This document shows, piece after piece, positions 1-7,255 of a stretch of DNA of 8,231 nucleotides. The translations under genes were made by a program, and so were the position numbers. How positions within the stretch are numbered: the first letter of the stretch is position 1; each line of letters begins with the position of its first letter. Below the pieces are notes generated by a model that was given only the letters and a program-made list of their open reading frames with translations, ran no database searches and had not been told where the DNA came from. Origin of the DNA: Acidobacteriota bacterium (GTDB lineage: Bacteria; Acidobacteriota; Vicinamibacteria; Vicinamibacterales; JAFNAJ01); assembly GCA_017860085.1 (NCBI GenBank), contig JAFNAJ010000105.1, positions 1 through 8,231 on the forward strand, read 5' to 3'.

Positions 1-2552
1 GCCCAGACGATGAGCCCGGTCTCGTGGGGGTGGCCCAGATCCTCGTGGTGCGGGACCACGCGCACCGTCAGCCCGTGCGTGCCGCTGCTCGTGCACGGGA
101 AGGCCGCCGTGAAAAGCACGCCTTCGTCGGACGCCGATCCCCGGTACGTCATCGCGATGATTTCCGGCTGGATGATGTCGCGGCTCTCGCGCAGCTTGCC
201 CAGATACACCTGCGGGGCGACATCGCCCGGTGCCAGCGAGCCCAGAGAGACCCACGCGCGCACCTCGAACAACTCGCCGACACGCGTCTGCTCCGGCATG
301 ATCACCTCGACACGCGACACGCGCACATCGCGCCACCCCTTGCGAACCTTCTCCTTCCAGGCGGCCAGGCTGCGCGCGCGCCGGAAGCCGTCCTCCTCGA
401 GGTGGGCGCGCCGTGCCTCGGCCCGCAGATAGCCCTCGACGTATTGGTGCACCATGCGGTTGGTGTTGAACACGGGGCACAGGGCCGTCATGGCGCTGCG
501 CATCAGCGCGATCCAGCCTCGTGGCAGGCCGTCGGCCCCGCGCCGGTAGAAGAGCGGGACCACCTCGTTCTCGAGCAGGTCGCAGAGGGCGCCGGCCTCG
601 ACCCGATCCTGGTACCCGTGGTCCGCGTATTCTTCGCCTCGGCCGATGGCCCACCCGGTGTTGGGGGTGTAGGCCTCGTCCCACCAGCCGTCGAGAATGC
701 TGAGGTTGAGGGCGCCGTTGAACGCCGCCTTCATCCCGCTCGTGCCGCTGGCTTCGAGCGGACGCCTGGGCGTGTTGAGCCAGACGTCGACCCCTTCCAC
801 CATGTAGCGCGCCACCACCTGGTCGTAGTCCTCGAGAAAGACAATCCGGCGCCGGAACTCCGGGCGACGCGCCAACTGCACAATCTGGCGGATCAGTTCC
901 TTCCCGGGCTCGTCCTTCGGGTGCGCCTTGCCCGCGAAGAGGATCTGCACCGGCCGCCCCGGCGCGTTGACGATGCGTTCCAGCCGCACGGCATCGCTGA
1001 GCAGCAATGTCCCACGCTTGTAGGTCGCGAACCGTCGTCCGAAGCCGACGGTGAGCGCCTCGGGATCGAGCACGTCATCAACCTCCGCGATTTCCGTGGG
1101 CCCCGCCCCCCGCGATCTGAGCTGCTCGCGGAGGCGGCGGCGCGCGAAGGCCACGAGGCGCTCGCGCCGGCGCTCGTGCGTGCGCCACAGTTCCTCGCCG
1201 GGGATCTGTTCGCCCCGGTTCCAGACACGCGTGTCGCCCGGTTCCTCGGCCCACCGGGGCCCGAGGTAGCGATCGTAGAGCGTCCGCATGTCGTCCGAGA
1301 TCCACGACTGCGGGTGCACGCCGTTGGTCACGTGGGCAATGGGGATCTCGTCGTCTGGCACGCCTGGCCAGACGTCTCGCCACAGCTGTCGCGACACTCG
1401 CGCGTGCAGCCGGCTGACGCCGTTGACAACGCTGGCGGTGCGAATCGCGAGGACGGCCATGTTGAACCCTTCGTCGGGCTTGCCAGGGTGCACCCGTCCA
1501 AGGTCGAGGAACTCTTCGCGTGTGATCCCGAAGATCTCCCGGAACGCGCCGAAGTAGAGTTCCATCTTCTCCGCCGAAAACACATCGATGCCGGCCGGCA
1601 CGGGCGTGTGCGTCGTGAACACGCCGCTCGCCGCGACGATCTCCAGGGCCTCCTGGAACGAGACGTGCCGTTCGCCCATCAGGTAGCGAATCCGCTCCAG
1701 CCCGAGGAAGGCGCAGTGCCCCTCGTTCATGTGGAAGATTCGCGGCCGCAGGTTGAGCGCCAGCAGGGCGCGAATGCCGCCCACGCCGAGAACGATCTCC
1801 TGCTTGATCCGCAGGTCGCCGTCGCCGCCGTACAGCTCGTCGGTCACGTCCTGCAGGTCGGGCGGGTTTTCGGGAATGTTGGCGTCGAGCAGCACGAGCG
1901 TGACGCGCCCGACCTGGAGGCACCACGGGCGCAGGATCACCTGGCGACCCGCCAGATCGATGGCGATCCGCGTGGGCTGGCCGTCGTCGCCGTGGTGCGG
2001 CCTGACCGGCAAGACGGAGAAGTCGTTGACCGGGTACCGCTCCTGCTGCCAACCCTCGTGTGTCAGGTACTGCCGAAAGTATCCCTTCTGGTAAAGCAGT
2101 CCGACTCCAACCAGTGGGACCCCGAGCTCACTGGCCGATTTGAGGTGATCGCCCGCGAGGATGCCGAGGCCGCCGGAATAGATGGGCAGACACTCGGTGA
2201 GGCCGAATTCCATCGAGAAGTAGGCCACCAGCGGTCGCGATGACGGCCCGTGGGCCTTCTGGTACCACGTGGATGACCTGCCCACGTACTCCCTCAGATC
2301 GGCGGCGACCCTGTCCATGTGGGCGAGGAACGCCTCGTCCTGGGCCGCGTCGTGGAGGCGGTCCTGGCTGATGCTCCCGAGCATGAGCACCGGGTTGTGT
2401 CCCGCCTCTTCCCAGAGATCGCGGTCGAGGCGCCGAAAGAGGCCGATGGTCTCGTGATCCCACGACCATCGCAGGTTGTACGCGAGCTCTTCGAGCGCCT
2501 GGAGTCGCTCTGGCAGGGCCGGTCTGACGTGGAAGGTCTTGACGGGACGCAC
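1..2552 (-). CDS. glgP: Alpha-glucan (glycogen/maltodextrin) phosphorylase, GT35, 3' end cut by window edge
   Basis: Cytoplasmic PLP enzyme that uses inorganic phosphate to release glucose-1-phosphate from the non-reducing ends of alpha-1,4-glucans. The visible 850 codons have no internal stop. Residues about 10-110 look like the DUF3417 region found at the N-terminus of the long bacterial/archaeal GT35 subfamily (TIGR02094 type). The catalytic part follows: SMEFGL (113-118), the glycine-rich YSGGLGILAGDHLKSA (125-140), MNEGH (275-279), HVTNGVH (407-413), the phosphate-site-like RRFATYKR (506-513) and the PLP motif EASGTSGMK (600-608), where Lys608 should form the Schiff base with PLP. All expected catalytic motifs seem present. 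The start is GTG at 2552-2550, placed 5 bases after GGAGGA; the protein then reads (M)RPVKTFHVRP. From the family's usual size only a short C-terminal tail should lie outside the window. It follows the receptor gene on the same strand after a 204-base gap with a terminator-like hairpin, so it may have its own promoter. The enzyme family is certain; the exact glucan substrate is not. Confidence 0.95.
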   Translation of the reverse strand, partial: MRPVKTFHVRPALPERLQALEELAYNLRWSWDHETIGLFRRLDRDLWEEAGHNPVLMLGSISQDRLHDAAQDEAFLAHMDRVAADLREYVGRSSTWYQKAHGPSSRPLVAYFSMEFGLTECLPIYSGGLGILAGDHLKSASELGVPLVGVGLLYQKGYFRQYLTHEGWQQERYPVNDFSVLPVRPHHGDDGQPTRIAIDLAGRQVILRPWCLQVGRVTLVLLDANIPENPPDLQDVTDELYGGDGDLRIKQEIVLGVGGIRALLALNLRPRIFHMNEGHCAFLGLERIRYLMGERHVSFQEALEIVAASGVFTTHTPVPAGIDVFSAEKMELYFGAFREIFGITREEFLDLGRVHPGKPDEGFNMAVLAIRTASVVNGVSRLHARVSRQLWRDVWPGVPDDEIPIAHVTNGVHPQSWISDDMRTLYDRYLGPRWAEEPGDTRVWNRGEQIPGEELWRTHERRRERLVAFARRRLREQLRSRGAGPTEIAEVDDVLDPEALTVGFGRRFATYKRGTLLLSDAVRLERIVNAPGRPVQILFAGKAHPKDEPGKELIRQIVQLARRPEFRRRIVFLEDYDQVVARYMVEGVDVWLNTPRRPLEASGTSGMKAAFNGALNLSILDGWWDEAYTPNTGWAIGRGEEYADHGYQDRVEAGALCDLLENEVVPLFYRRGADGLPRGWIALMRSAMTALCPVFNTNRMVHQYVEGYLRAEARRAHLEEDGFRRARSLAAWKEKVRKGWRDVRVSRVEVIMPEQTRVGELFEVRAWVSLGSLAPGDVAPQVYLGKLRESRDIIQPEIIAMTYRGSASDEGVLFTAAFPCTSSGTHGLTVRVVPHHEDLGHPHETGLIVW

Positions 2553-2557
2553 GCGAA

Positions 2558-2563
2558 TCCTCC
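2558..2563 (-). promoter_or_regulatory. Ribosome binding site of the phosphorylase gene
   Basis: On the minus strand this reads GGAGGA, a near-ideal Shine-Dalgarno sequence 5 bases before the GTG codon at 2552-2550. It decides the start: the codon is GTG, not ATG, and the next residues (RPVKTFHVRP) fit the N-terminus expected for this phosphorylase subfamily. Confidence 0.75.
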
Positions 2564-2671
2564 AAGAGGACCGTGCGCCGCGCCGGCATCACTCAGGTCC
2601 GCCCGGCCGCACGGCGCATCGGATCGAGGGCCACCGGCACGCTACACCCCAAGCGTGCCCCGAGACAAGCC

Positions 2672-2690
2672 CTCCGGCCACGGGCCGGAG
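2672..2690. other. Second GC-rich hairpin next to the receptor terminator
   Basis: A perfect 8-bp inverted repeat, CTCCGGCC and GGCCGGAG, separated by 3 bases. On the minus strand it follows the stronger 2696-2723 hairpin after only 5 bases, so the two form a tandem pair at the end of the receptor transcript. It may be a back-up termination or RNA 3'-end protection element, or chance in GC-rich DNA. No T-run follows it on either strand. Confidence 0.35.
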
Positions 2691-2695
2691 AAGAA

Positions 2696-2723
2696 CAAGG
2701 GCGGGTCGAAAGACCCGCCCTTG
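2696..2723 (-). terminator. Probable intrinsic terminator of the TonB-dependent receptor gene
   Basis: A perfect 12-bp stem closes a 4-base loop: the arms are CAAGGGCGGGTC and GACCCGCCCTTG, and the loop reads GAAA on the plus strand and TTTC on the minus strand. It begins 33 bases past the receptor's stop codon. On the minus strand it is followed by the pyrimidine-rich TTCTTCTCC, a weak U-tract. The strong stem and its position support a terminator. The interrupted T-run leaves the efficiency uncertain. Confidence 0.7.
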
Positions 2724-2756
2724 CCAAATCACTCGACTGACGGCTGGCGCGGCGCG

Positions 2757-5700
2757 TCAGTTGAAGAAGTACTTGAGGCTGATCAGGAAGCGATAGACGT
2801 CGCTGGTGTCCGCCGTCTGCTCGTAGGACTTGTTCATCAGCTGGTTGTTGACGACGCGCATCCGGTAGGTCGCGCGGCCCTGGGCGTCGACGGGGGAGCC
2901 GGATATCGTCAGCGGCTGGGCGTTGATCAGGCGCTGGGCAACGCCCCAGTCGCTGTTGAGCAGGTTGCCGAAGTTCAGCATGTCGAGCCGGATCTGGAAC
3001 CGCTGCTTCGTGCTCCCGACGTTGAAGAACACGTCCTGGGCCACGCTCAAGTCGATCCGGTGGACCAGCGGCAGGAACAGTGCCCCGCGTTCGGCATACT
3101 GGCCTCGGCGCTCACTCAGGTAGGGGTCCTGATCGATGTAAGCGTTCCAGGCCTGCGCCTGCTGGTCTGCCGTGTACGTCACGCCGCCCGAGGTGAACGT
3201 CTGGAAGTTCATCTCGGAAATGTCGCGGTGGATGTAGAGGAGGTCGTTGCTGCTGCCGCCGTCGTTGTTCAGGTCGCCCGAGAACGTGTAGCTGGCGTTG
3301 CCGATCGTCCGACTCTCCCAGAACGCGGACACCGTTGTGGCGCCGAAGTTGAAGTACTCGAGTCGGTACGACCCGGTCACGAAGAACCGGTGGCCTGGTG
3401 AAGTGGGCGAGTAGCCGAGCCCGGGATTGTTCGGATCGCCAGAGATCTGGTTGGCGGTCCACGACCCGTAGGCAATCGACCCGGGATCCACGGTGTTCTT
3501 GTTCTCGCCGTAGCTGTACGCCGTCCTGAAGAAGCCCTGCCTGTAGGTCTTCGACAGGCTCGCCGCGAGGTTCCACGACTTGCCGACGTCCTGGTTCTTG
3601 ATGACCGTAGCGTTCGACACGTTCGCGTGGATGCGGTTCGACGTCCAGCGCGGCCGGTTGTCGGCGCCGACAAACGTCGTTTGAGCCGCCGGCAGGTTGG
3701 CGTTGATGTAGTAGACGCCGTTCACGTCGTGGTTGTAGAGGTACTCGAGCGTCCCCGTGAAACCGCCGGGAAGCCGCTGGTCCACGGCGATGTTGCTGCG
3801 CCACACCTGGGGGAACCTGAAGTCTGCATCCGTCAGGGCCAGCTCGTAGCTCGACGCGGGCGAGCCGTCCACGGAAGCTGGCTTGTAGTGATTCGGATCG
3901 GGGTGGAACGGGTAGAGGTTGTTGCCGCGCGAGTCCAGGAAGCCGGTCAGCACGCCGGTGTTGCCGATCTGGTTCGAGATCCACACGTAGGCCGGCTTTC
4001 CGGTGAAGATGCCCGTCCCGCCGCGGACCTGGGTGGTGGCGTTTCCGCTCACGTCCCAGTTGAAGCCGGCGCGCGGCGACCAGAGCACGTTGGGGTCGGG
4101 CAGCTTGCCTGTCTGGTACTGAATCGGGTTCCCGTCCTCTTCCCTGAAGGTCAGCGCATCGGCGTTGGCGTTGGTGTAGGCGGTGTCGCCAAAGACGGGC
4201 ACGTCGAACCGCAAGCCAGCCACGATCTTGACGTTGTCGCGAACTGCCCACTCGTCCTGCGCGTAGGCGCCCCAGTAGTTCACCTCGAGCGGCTGGATGG
4301 GCTTCTCCTGCCCCGGGATGTTGTTCCAGCGCACCTGGAACCGGTTCAGCGTGACCGGCGAGGTCGTCCGGTTCGGGTTGGCGATGTAGCCGGCCATGTC
4401 GGCCTCGAAGTCGGCCAGCGAGTTGTAGACGTAGACGCTCTGCGCGCCGGGGAAGAACACGTTCTCCGACTCGTAGTACTCGTAGCTTGCGCCGAAGGTG
4501 AACGTGTGGTTGCGGCCGTACTTCGTGAAGTTGTCCTGCAACTGGAAGGTCTTGTAGCGCAGTTCATTGTTCGGCGTGAAGGGCTCGAACCCCAGCGACG
4601 TGTAGACAGAACTGCCGCTCAGGATGTCGATGAACGGGAAGAAGGAGCCCCTCGACGCGCGACTCTCGTCGTTCGTCGTGTAGCCCACGATCAGCGAGTT
4701 GGCCATCGTGTTGCGGAGGATGGAGTTCCACTCGCCGACGCCCGACCGGATGTTCTCGAGAATCTGGTAATTCGAGTTCTGGTAGTTCAACCCGGTCGTG
4801 TTGGTTCGACGGGTGCCGAACCCCAGCGACGACGAGTTAGAAAGCAGCACGTCGGTGAACGAGTCGAGGTAGATGTATCGGAAGGTGACCTTGTTGGCGT
4901 TGTTCAGGTTGTAGTCGGCCCTGAACAGGTAACGCGTGGCCGGCGTCTCGTGGTCGTATTCCTGGTAGGGCCCGGTCTCGTAGTTGAAGGGGGCCCCCGC
5001 CATCAGGCGACTGATGCGGTCGAGGTCCGACGCCAGCACGCGCGTCGTGCCGCCACCCACCGTCTCGCCCCCGAGGTTAGCCCGAAACGTGGTTCCGGGC
5101 TGCGTCAGGAGCTCGTCCTCGACGTTGAAGAAGAAAAAGAGCTTGTTCGGGACCACGGGACCCGACACCCAGCCACCGGTGTTGCGGAACTCGAACGTCC
5201 CCGCGTTCACCGTCAGGTCTTTCGCCTCGGTCCCCACCATGCTGTCGTCGCGAAACTGGTGATAGAAGGAGCCGCGGAACTGGTTCGTGCCCGAGCGGGT
5301 GATTGAGTTCACGCCCGCGCCCACGAAGTTGCCCTGGCGCACGTCGAACGGCGCCACGTTCACCTGGAACTGCTCGATGCTCTCAGGGGAGATCGGCGCC
5401 ACACTGGTTCGATCGCCCGGTGTACCGCCGAGGCCGAACGAGTTGTTGAAGTACGACCCGTCGATCGTGATGTTGTTCAGCCGGTTGTCCACGCCGGCGA
5501 AGCTCATGTTGCCGCTGGCCTGCGGTGTCAGCCGGACGAAGTCGCTGATGCGGTTGCTGACCGTTGGCAGGGCCGCGATCTCCTCGCGGCTCAGCGCCGT
5601 CGCGGCACCGGTCCGGTTGGAGCTGAACACGGTATCGGACTTGGCGGTGACCGTGATCGTCTCCTGGACGGCAATGGGCCGCACCACGAACGCGAGGTCC

Positions 5701-6029
5701 GTCGAGACCCCGAGATTCACCATCAGGTTGTCCTGGACCTGGGGCTCGAATGCCGTGCCTCCAGTGCCTGCGAAGGTCACGGTGACCGAGTAGGGCCCGC
5801 CCACTCGCATGCCGGGGATCGAGAAACGGCCGTCCGCGCGGGTCGTGGCCTCGTACGTGGTGCCCGAGGGAATGTGAATGGCGATCACGCTCGCGCCGCC
5901 AACCGGCTGGCCCTCCTCGTTCGACACGAGGCCCTGCATCGAACCGGTCGTGACGCCTTGTGCGCTGGCCGCGGTGGCCAGGCACCCAGCCATCAGCATG
6001 AACAGGAAGAGTCGGAAGAGATGTTTCAT
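2757..6029 (-). CDS. TonB-dependent receptor, Oar-like, with N-terminal carboxypeptidase-regulatory-like domain
   Basis: Outer-membrane, energy-coupled receptor of 1090 residues. Residues 1-23 are a signal peptide (MKHLFRLFLFMLMAG, then an A-S-A site before Gln24). Residues about 30-115 form a CarboxypepD_reg-like beta-sandwich (QGLVSNEEGQPVGGASV... RADGRFSIPGM). ETITVTA at 123-129 resembles a TonB box. The plug spans about 130-250, including IDGSYFNNSFGL (189-200) and VAPFDVRQGNFVGAGVNSIT (225-244). The rest is a barrel rich in aromatic and Asn residues, with YAQDEW (589-594), WSPRAGFNWDVSG (650-662), the family-typical GDLNNDG turn (918-924) and an aromatic last strand, LISLKYFFN. The mature chain has no cysteine. 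ATG 6029-6027 is chosen because AGGAG lies 7 bases upstream and the signal peptide begins there; an upstream in-frame start at 6065 would add 12 residues before the signal. The gene looks intact. No SusD-like partner is seen, so it is not called SusC, and the ligand is unknown. The phosphorylase gene downstream weakly hints at a glucan. Confidence 0.93.
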   Translation of the reverse strand: MKHLFRLFLFMLMAGCLATAASAQGVTTGSMQGLVSNEEGQPVGGASVIAIHIPSGTTYEATTRADGRFSIPGMRVGGPYSVTVTFAGTGGTAFEPQVQDNLMVNLGVSTDLAFVVRPIAVQETITVTAKSDTVFSSNRTGAATALSREEIAALPTVSNRISDFVRLTPQASGNMSFAGVDNRLNNITIDGSYFNNSFGLGGTPGDRTSVAPISPESIEQFQVNVAPFDVRQGNFVGAGVNSITRSGTNQFRGSFYHQFRDDSMVGTEAKDLTVNAGTFEFRNTGGWVSGPVVPNKLFFFFNVEDELLTQPGTTFRANLGGETVGGGTTRVLASDLDRISRLMAGAPFNYETGPYQEYDHETPATRYLFRADYNLNNANKVTFRYIYLDSFTDVLLSNSSSLGFGTRRTNTTGLNYQNSNYQILENIRSGVGEWNSILRNTMANSLIVGYTTNDESRASRGSFFPFIDILSGSSVYTSLGFEPFTPNNELRYKTFQLQDNFTKYGRNHTFTFGASYEYYESENVFFPGAQSVYVYNSLADFEADMAGYIANPNRTTSPVTLNRFQVRWNNIPGQEKPIQPLEVNYWGAYAQDEWAVRDNVKIVAGLRFDVPVFGDTAYTNANADALTFREEDGNPIQYQTGKLPDPNVLWSPRAGFNWDVSGNATTQVRGGTGIFTGKPAYVWISNQIGNTGVLTGFLDSRGNNLYPFHPDPNHYKPASVDGSPASSYELALTDADFRFPQVWRSNIAVDQRLPGGFTGTLEYLYNHDVNGVYYINANLPAAQTTFVGADNRPRWTSNRIHANVSNATVIKNQDVGKSWNLAASLSKTYRQGFFRTAYSYGENKNTVDPGSIAYGSWTANQISGDPNNPGLGYSPTSPGHRFFVTGSYRLEYFNFGATTVSAFWESRTIGNASYTFSGDLNNDGGSSNDLLYIHRDISEMNFQTFTSGGVTYTADQQAQAWNAYIDQDPYLSERRGQYAERGALFLPLVHRIDLSVAQDVFFNVGSTKQRFQIRLDMLNFGNLLNSDWGVAQRLINAQPLTISGSPVDAQGRATYRMRVVNNQLMNKSYEQTADTSDVYRFLISLKYFFN

Positions 6030-6036
6030 GGATGCA

Positions 6037-6042
6037 CTCCTA
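6037..6042 (-). promoter_or_regulatory. Ribosome binding site of the receptor gene
   Basis: On the minus strand it reads TAGGAG, 7 bases before ATG 6029-6027. It favours this start over the in-frame one 36 bases upstream, which would put MGFLRVSSRSAS ahead of a normal signal peptide. Confidence 0.7.
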
Positions 6043-6071
6043 GACGAGACCCGAAGAAACCCCAAGAACTT

Positions 6072-6112
6072 ATCACTAGAGCAGGATCTCCGCTACCCAT
6101 TCCGCTAGAGTA
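6072..6112 (-). repeat. Two-copy CTCTAG direct repeat upstream of the receptor gene
   Basis: On the minus strand, TACTCTAGCGGA (plus 6101-6112) and TGCTCTAGTGAT (plus 6072-6083) share 8 of 12 positions, including the core CTCTAG. They start 29 bases apart, close to three DNA turns, and lie about 43-83 bases before the receptor ATG. This could be a regulator's operator pair. With two short copies, chance is a real alternative. Confidence 0.2.
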
Positions 6113-6325
6113 TGGACCGGTGTGGTGGAGGAACCAGTGGTCATTCCCCCGATCCACGGCCGGGCCGCTCAGCGACCCGCGTAGAGTGCAACGGAGGGAG
6201 GCCCTCGCGGTGGAGTCCAATCTGGACCACCTCGGCAGGCGACGTCGTGAGCACCACACCGACCCGGACTCGGGGGAGCCGCTTGGACCCGACGGCGGCG
6301 GTCGAGGAGACGGGTGCGAGAACGC

Positions 6326-6329
6326 GAGG
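6326..6329 (+). promoter_or_regulatory. Ribosome binding site supporting the methyltransferase ATG start
   Basis: GAGG lies 8 bases before ATG 6338, a normal spacing. A competing in-frame GTG at 6314 has GAGGAG at 6304-6309, only 4 bases upstream. The ATG is preferred for codon type and spacing, but the GTG start, which adds 8 residues, cannot be excluded. Confidence 0.5.
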
Positions 6330-6337
6330 GAACTGCG

Positions 6338-7132
6338 ATGCAGAAACCACGGCCGGGGGACTGGATCCACAGGTTCGAGTACTGGCTTCGCAGAGCCTCG
6401 GCGCGCCACACGCTGAGCACCGCGGGCTTCAGGTGGACCATCCACTCCGCCAACATGGTGAAGACGGTCCGATCCCTCGAGCGCTCCGATCCCCTTATGG
6501 GTGCGTTCTTTCGTGATGCCTCGGAGGCGGACGTCTTTCTGGACATCGGTGCGAACTTCGGGGTCTGGACGATCCCCGCGGCGGCAGGCGCTCCCAGGCT
6601 CGGACACGTGATCGCCATCGAGCCGGCACCTGGACCTTACTGGTGCTTGTTGAAGAACCTCAGGCTCAACAACTGCGCGGACCGCTGCACGCCGGTGGCG
6701 GTCGCGGCCGGCGACCACATCGGGACGACCATGTTTCGGATCGACACGCTCGATCCCGGAACCGGCACGAGTCACGTCTGGTCCGGGGGTTCGGCGGCAC
6801 ACGAGCCAACCGGCGCCCTCTGGAGCCCGGAGCCCATCGACATCGTCGTTCCCCTGTTCACGGTTGACGCCCTCATCGCCGCCGTAGGGTCGCCTCGGCC
6901 CACCATGGTCAAGATCGACGTGGAGGGCCACGAGGGCGCCGTGCTGTCAGGTATGCAGCACACCATCAGGAACGTGCGCCGCCTGTTCGTCGAAATCCAC
7001 CCGGATCGACTTCCGCCAGGATTGTCCGCGACGAGACTCCTCGAGGCCATCGGGGCGCACGGCTTCTCGGTACGCGAGTGCCAACAGCGTGGCCGTCAAC
7101 TGCACGCCCTGTGCGACCGCCCGCATGCCTGA
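6338..7132 (+). CDS. FkbM-family SAM-dependent methyltransferase
   Basis: A 264-residue class I methyltransferase of the FkbM (Methyltransf_21) family, which usually O-methylates sugars or other hydroxyls in polysaccharides, glycolipids and natural products. The SAM-binding motif I is FLDIGANFG (67-75). The acidic end of strand 2 is IAIEP (92-96), with Glu95 expected to bind the SAM ribose. The FkbM signature VKIDVEGHEG is at 191-200, followed by LFVEIHPDRL (216-225). There is no signal peptide or membrane segment, so it should be cytoplasmic. ATG 6338 is used; the in-frame GTG at 6314 would give 272 residues. The length is normal for the family and the frame is intact. The next gene on the same strand, 123 bases on, encodes a glycosyltransferase, so methylation of a surface or secreted glycan is the most likely role. 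The acceptor cannot be deduced from sequence. Confidence 0.9.
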   Translation: MQKPRPGDWIHRFEYWLRRASARHTLSTAGFRWTIHSANMVKTVRSLERSDPLMGAFFRDASEADVFLDIGANFGVWTIPAAAGAPRLGHVIAIEPAPGPYWCLLKNLRLNNCADRCTPVAVAAGDHIGTTMFRIDTLDPGTGTSHVWSGGSAAHEPTGALWSPEPIDIVVPLFTVDALIAAVGSPRPTMVKIDVEGHEGAVLSGMQHTIRNVRRLFVEIHPDRLPPGLSATRLLEAIGAHGFSVRECQQRGRQLHALCDRPHA

Positions 7133-7163
7133 TCGTGGTCTGTTCCGAGTCGTGGCTGCGGCA

Positions 7164-7180
7164 CGGCGCGGGGCGCGCCG
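7164..7180 (+). other. GC-rich hairpin after the methyltransferase gene
   Basis: A perfect 7-bp stem (CGGCGCG and CGCGCCG) closes a GGG loop. It starts 32 bases after the methyltransferase stop. No T-run follows, so it is not called an intrinsic terminator. It could slow or end transcription in the 123-base gap before the glycosyltransferase, or be chance in very GC-rich DNA. The rest of the gap (7133-7255) shows no clear promoter. Confidence 0.3.
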
Positions 7181-7255
7181 GGTGGCTCTCGGGGACCCCG
7201 GCCCGGCACGTCGCACTACCCGGGTTGGCCCTGTAGTGTCACGATAGGTCCGGCC

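Larger units (their letters stand above)
2553..2756. other. Spacer between the receptor and phosphorylase genes
   Basis: It holds the two hairpins and, next to the phosphorylase, its ribosome binding site. Between them I looked for a minus-strand promoter. The best match is TTGTCT (plus 2664-2669), 16 bases before TGTAGC (2642-2647). Only about four and three of six bases fit the standard -35 and -10, so I do not call it. I see no small coding frame with its own ribosome binding site. Confidence 0.5.
6030..6337. other. Divergent intergenic region between receptor and methyltransferase
   Basis: It must carry the control signals for both directions. Bases about 6055-6115 are its least GC-rich part and hold two CTAGAG repeats. 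An imperfect hairpin lies at 6209-6231: GGTG pairs with CACC and GTCCA with TGGAC, with a 2-base bulge and the loop ATC. No convincing -35/-10 pair was found on either strand. Open frames crossing it look like antisense or out-of-frame shadows of the flanking genes and have no recognisable protein content. Confidence 0.5.

Noticed and set aside
24..2243. A 739-codon open frame on the plus strand across the phosphorylase gene
   Set aside because: It lies antisense to a gene with clear catalytic motifs. Its product is a Val/Ala/Arg/His-rich string with no recognisable domain, as expected when GC-biased codons are read from the opposite strand.
2319..3401. A 360-codon plus-strand open frame bridging the phosphorylase start, the spacer and the receptor end
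   Set aside because: It is antisense to both real genes and crosses the terminator hairpin. The product has no domain-like content.
3627..5306. A 559-codon plus-strand open frame inside the receptor gene
   Set aside because: Antisense shadow of the receptor: Val/Arg-rich composition, no family motif and no credible ribosome binding site seen.
5961..6029. Possible lipoprotein signal (MAGC, Cys16) in the receptor
   Set aside because: The motif is a poor lipobox (Met at -3), more hydrophobic residues follow the cysteine, and a good A-S-A signal peptidase I site follows. A TonB-dependent receptor is not expected to be a lipoprotein.
6209..6231. Imperfect hairpin in the divergent region as a riboswitch or small RNA
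   Set aside because: It is short and bulged, has no T-run, and matches no known riboswitch pattern I recognise, so I mention it only in the intergenic entry.
6026..6931. A 301-codon minus-strand open frame over the divergent region and the methyltransferase
   Set aside because: Antisense to the FkbM gene. Its sequence is low-complexity Arg/Pro/Gly-rich and its C-terminus runs into the receptor start region.
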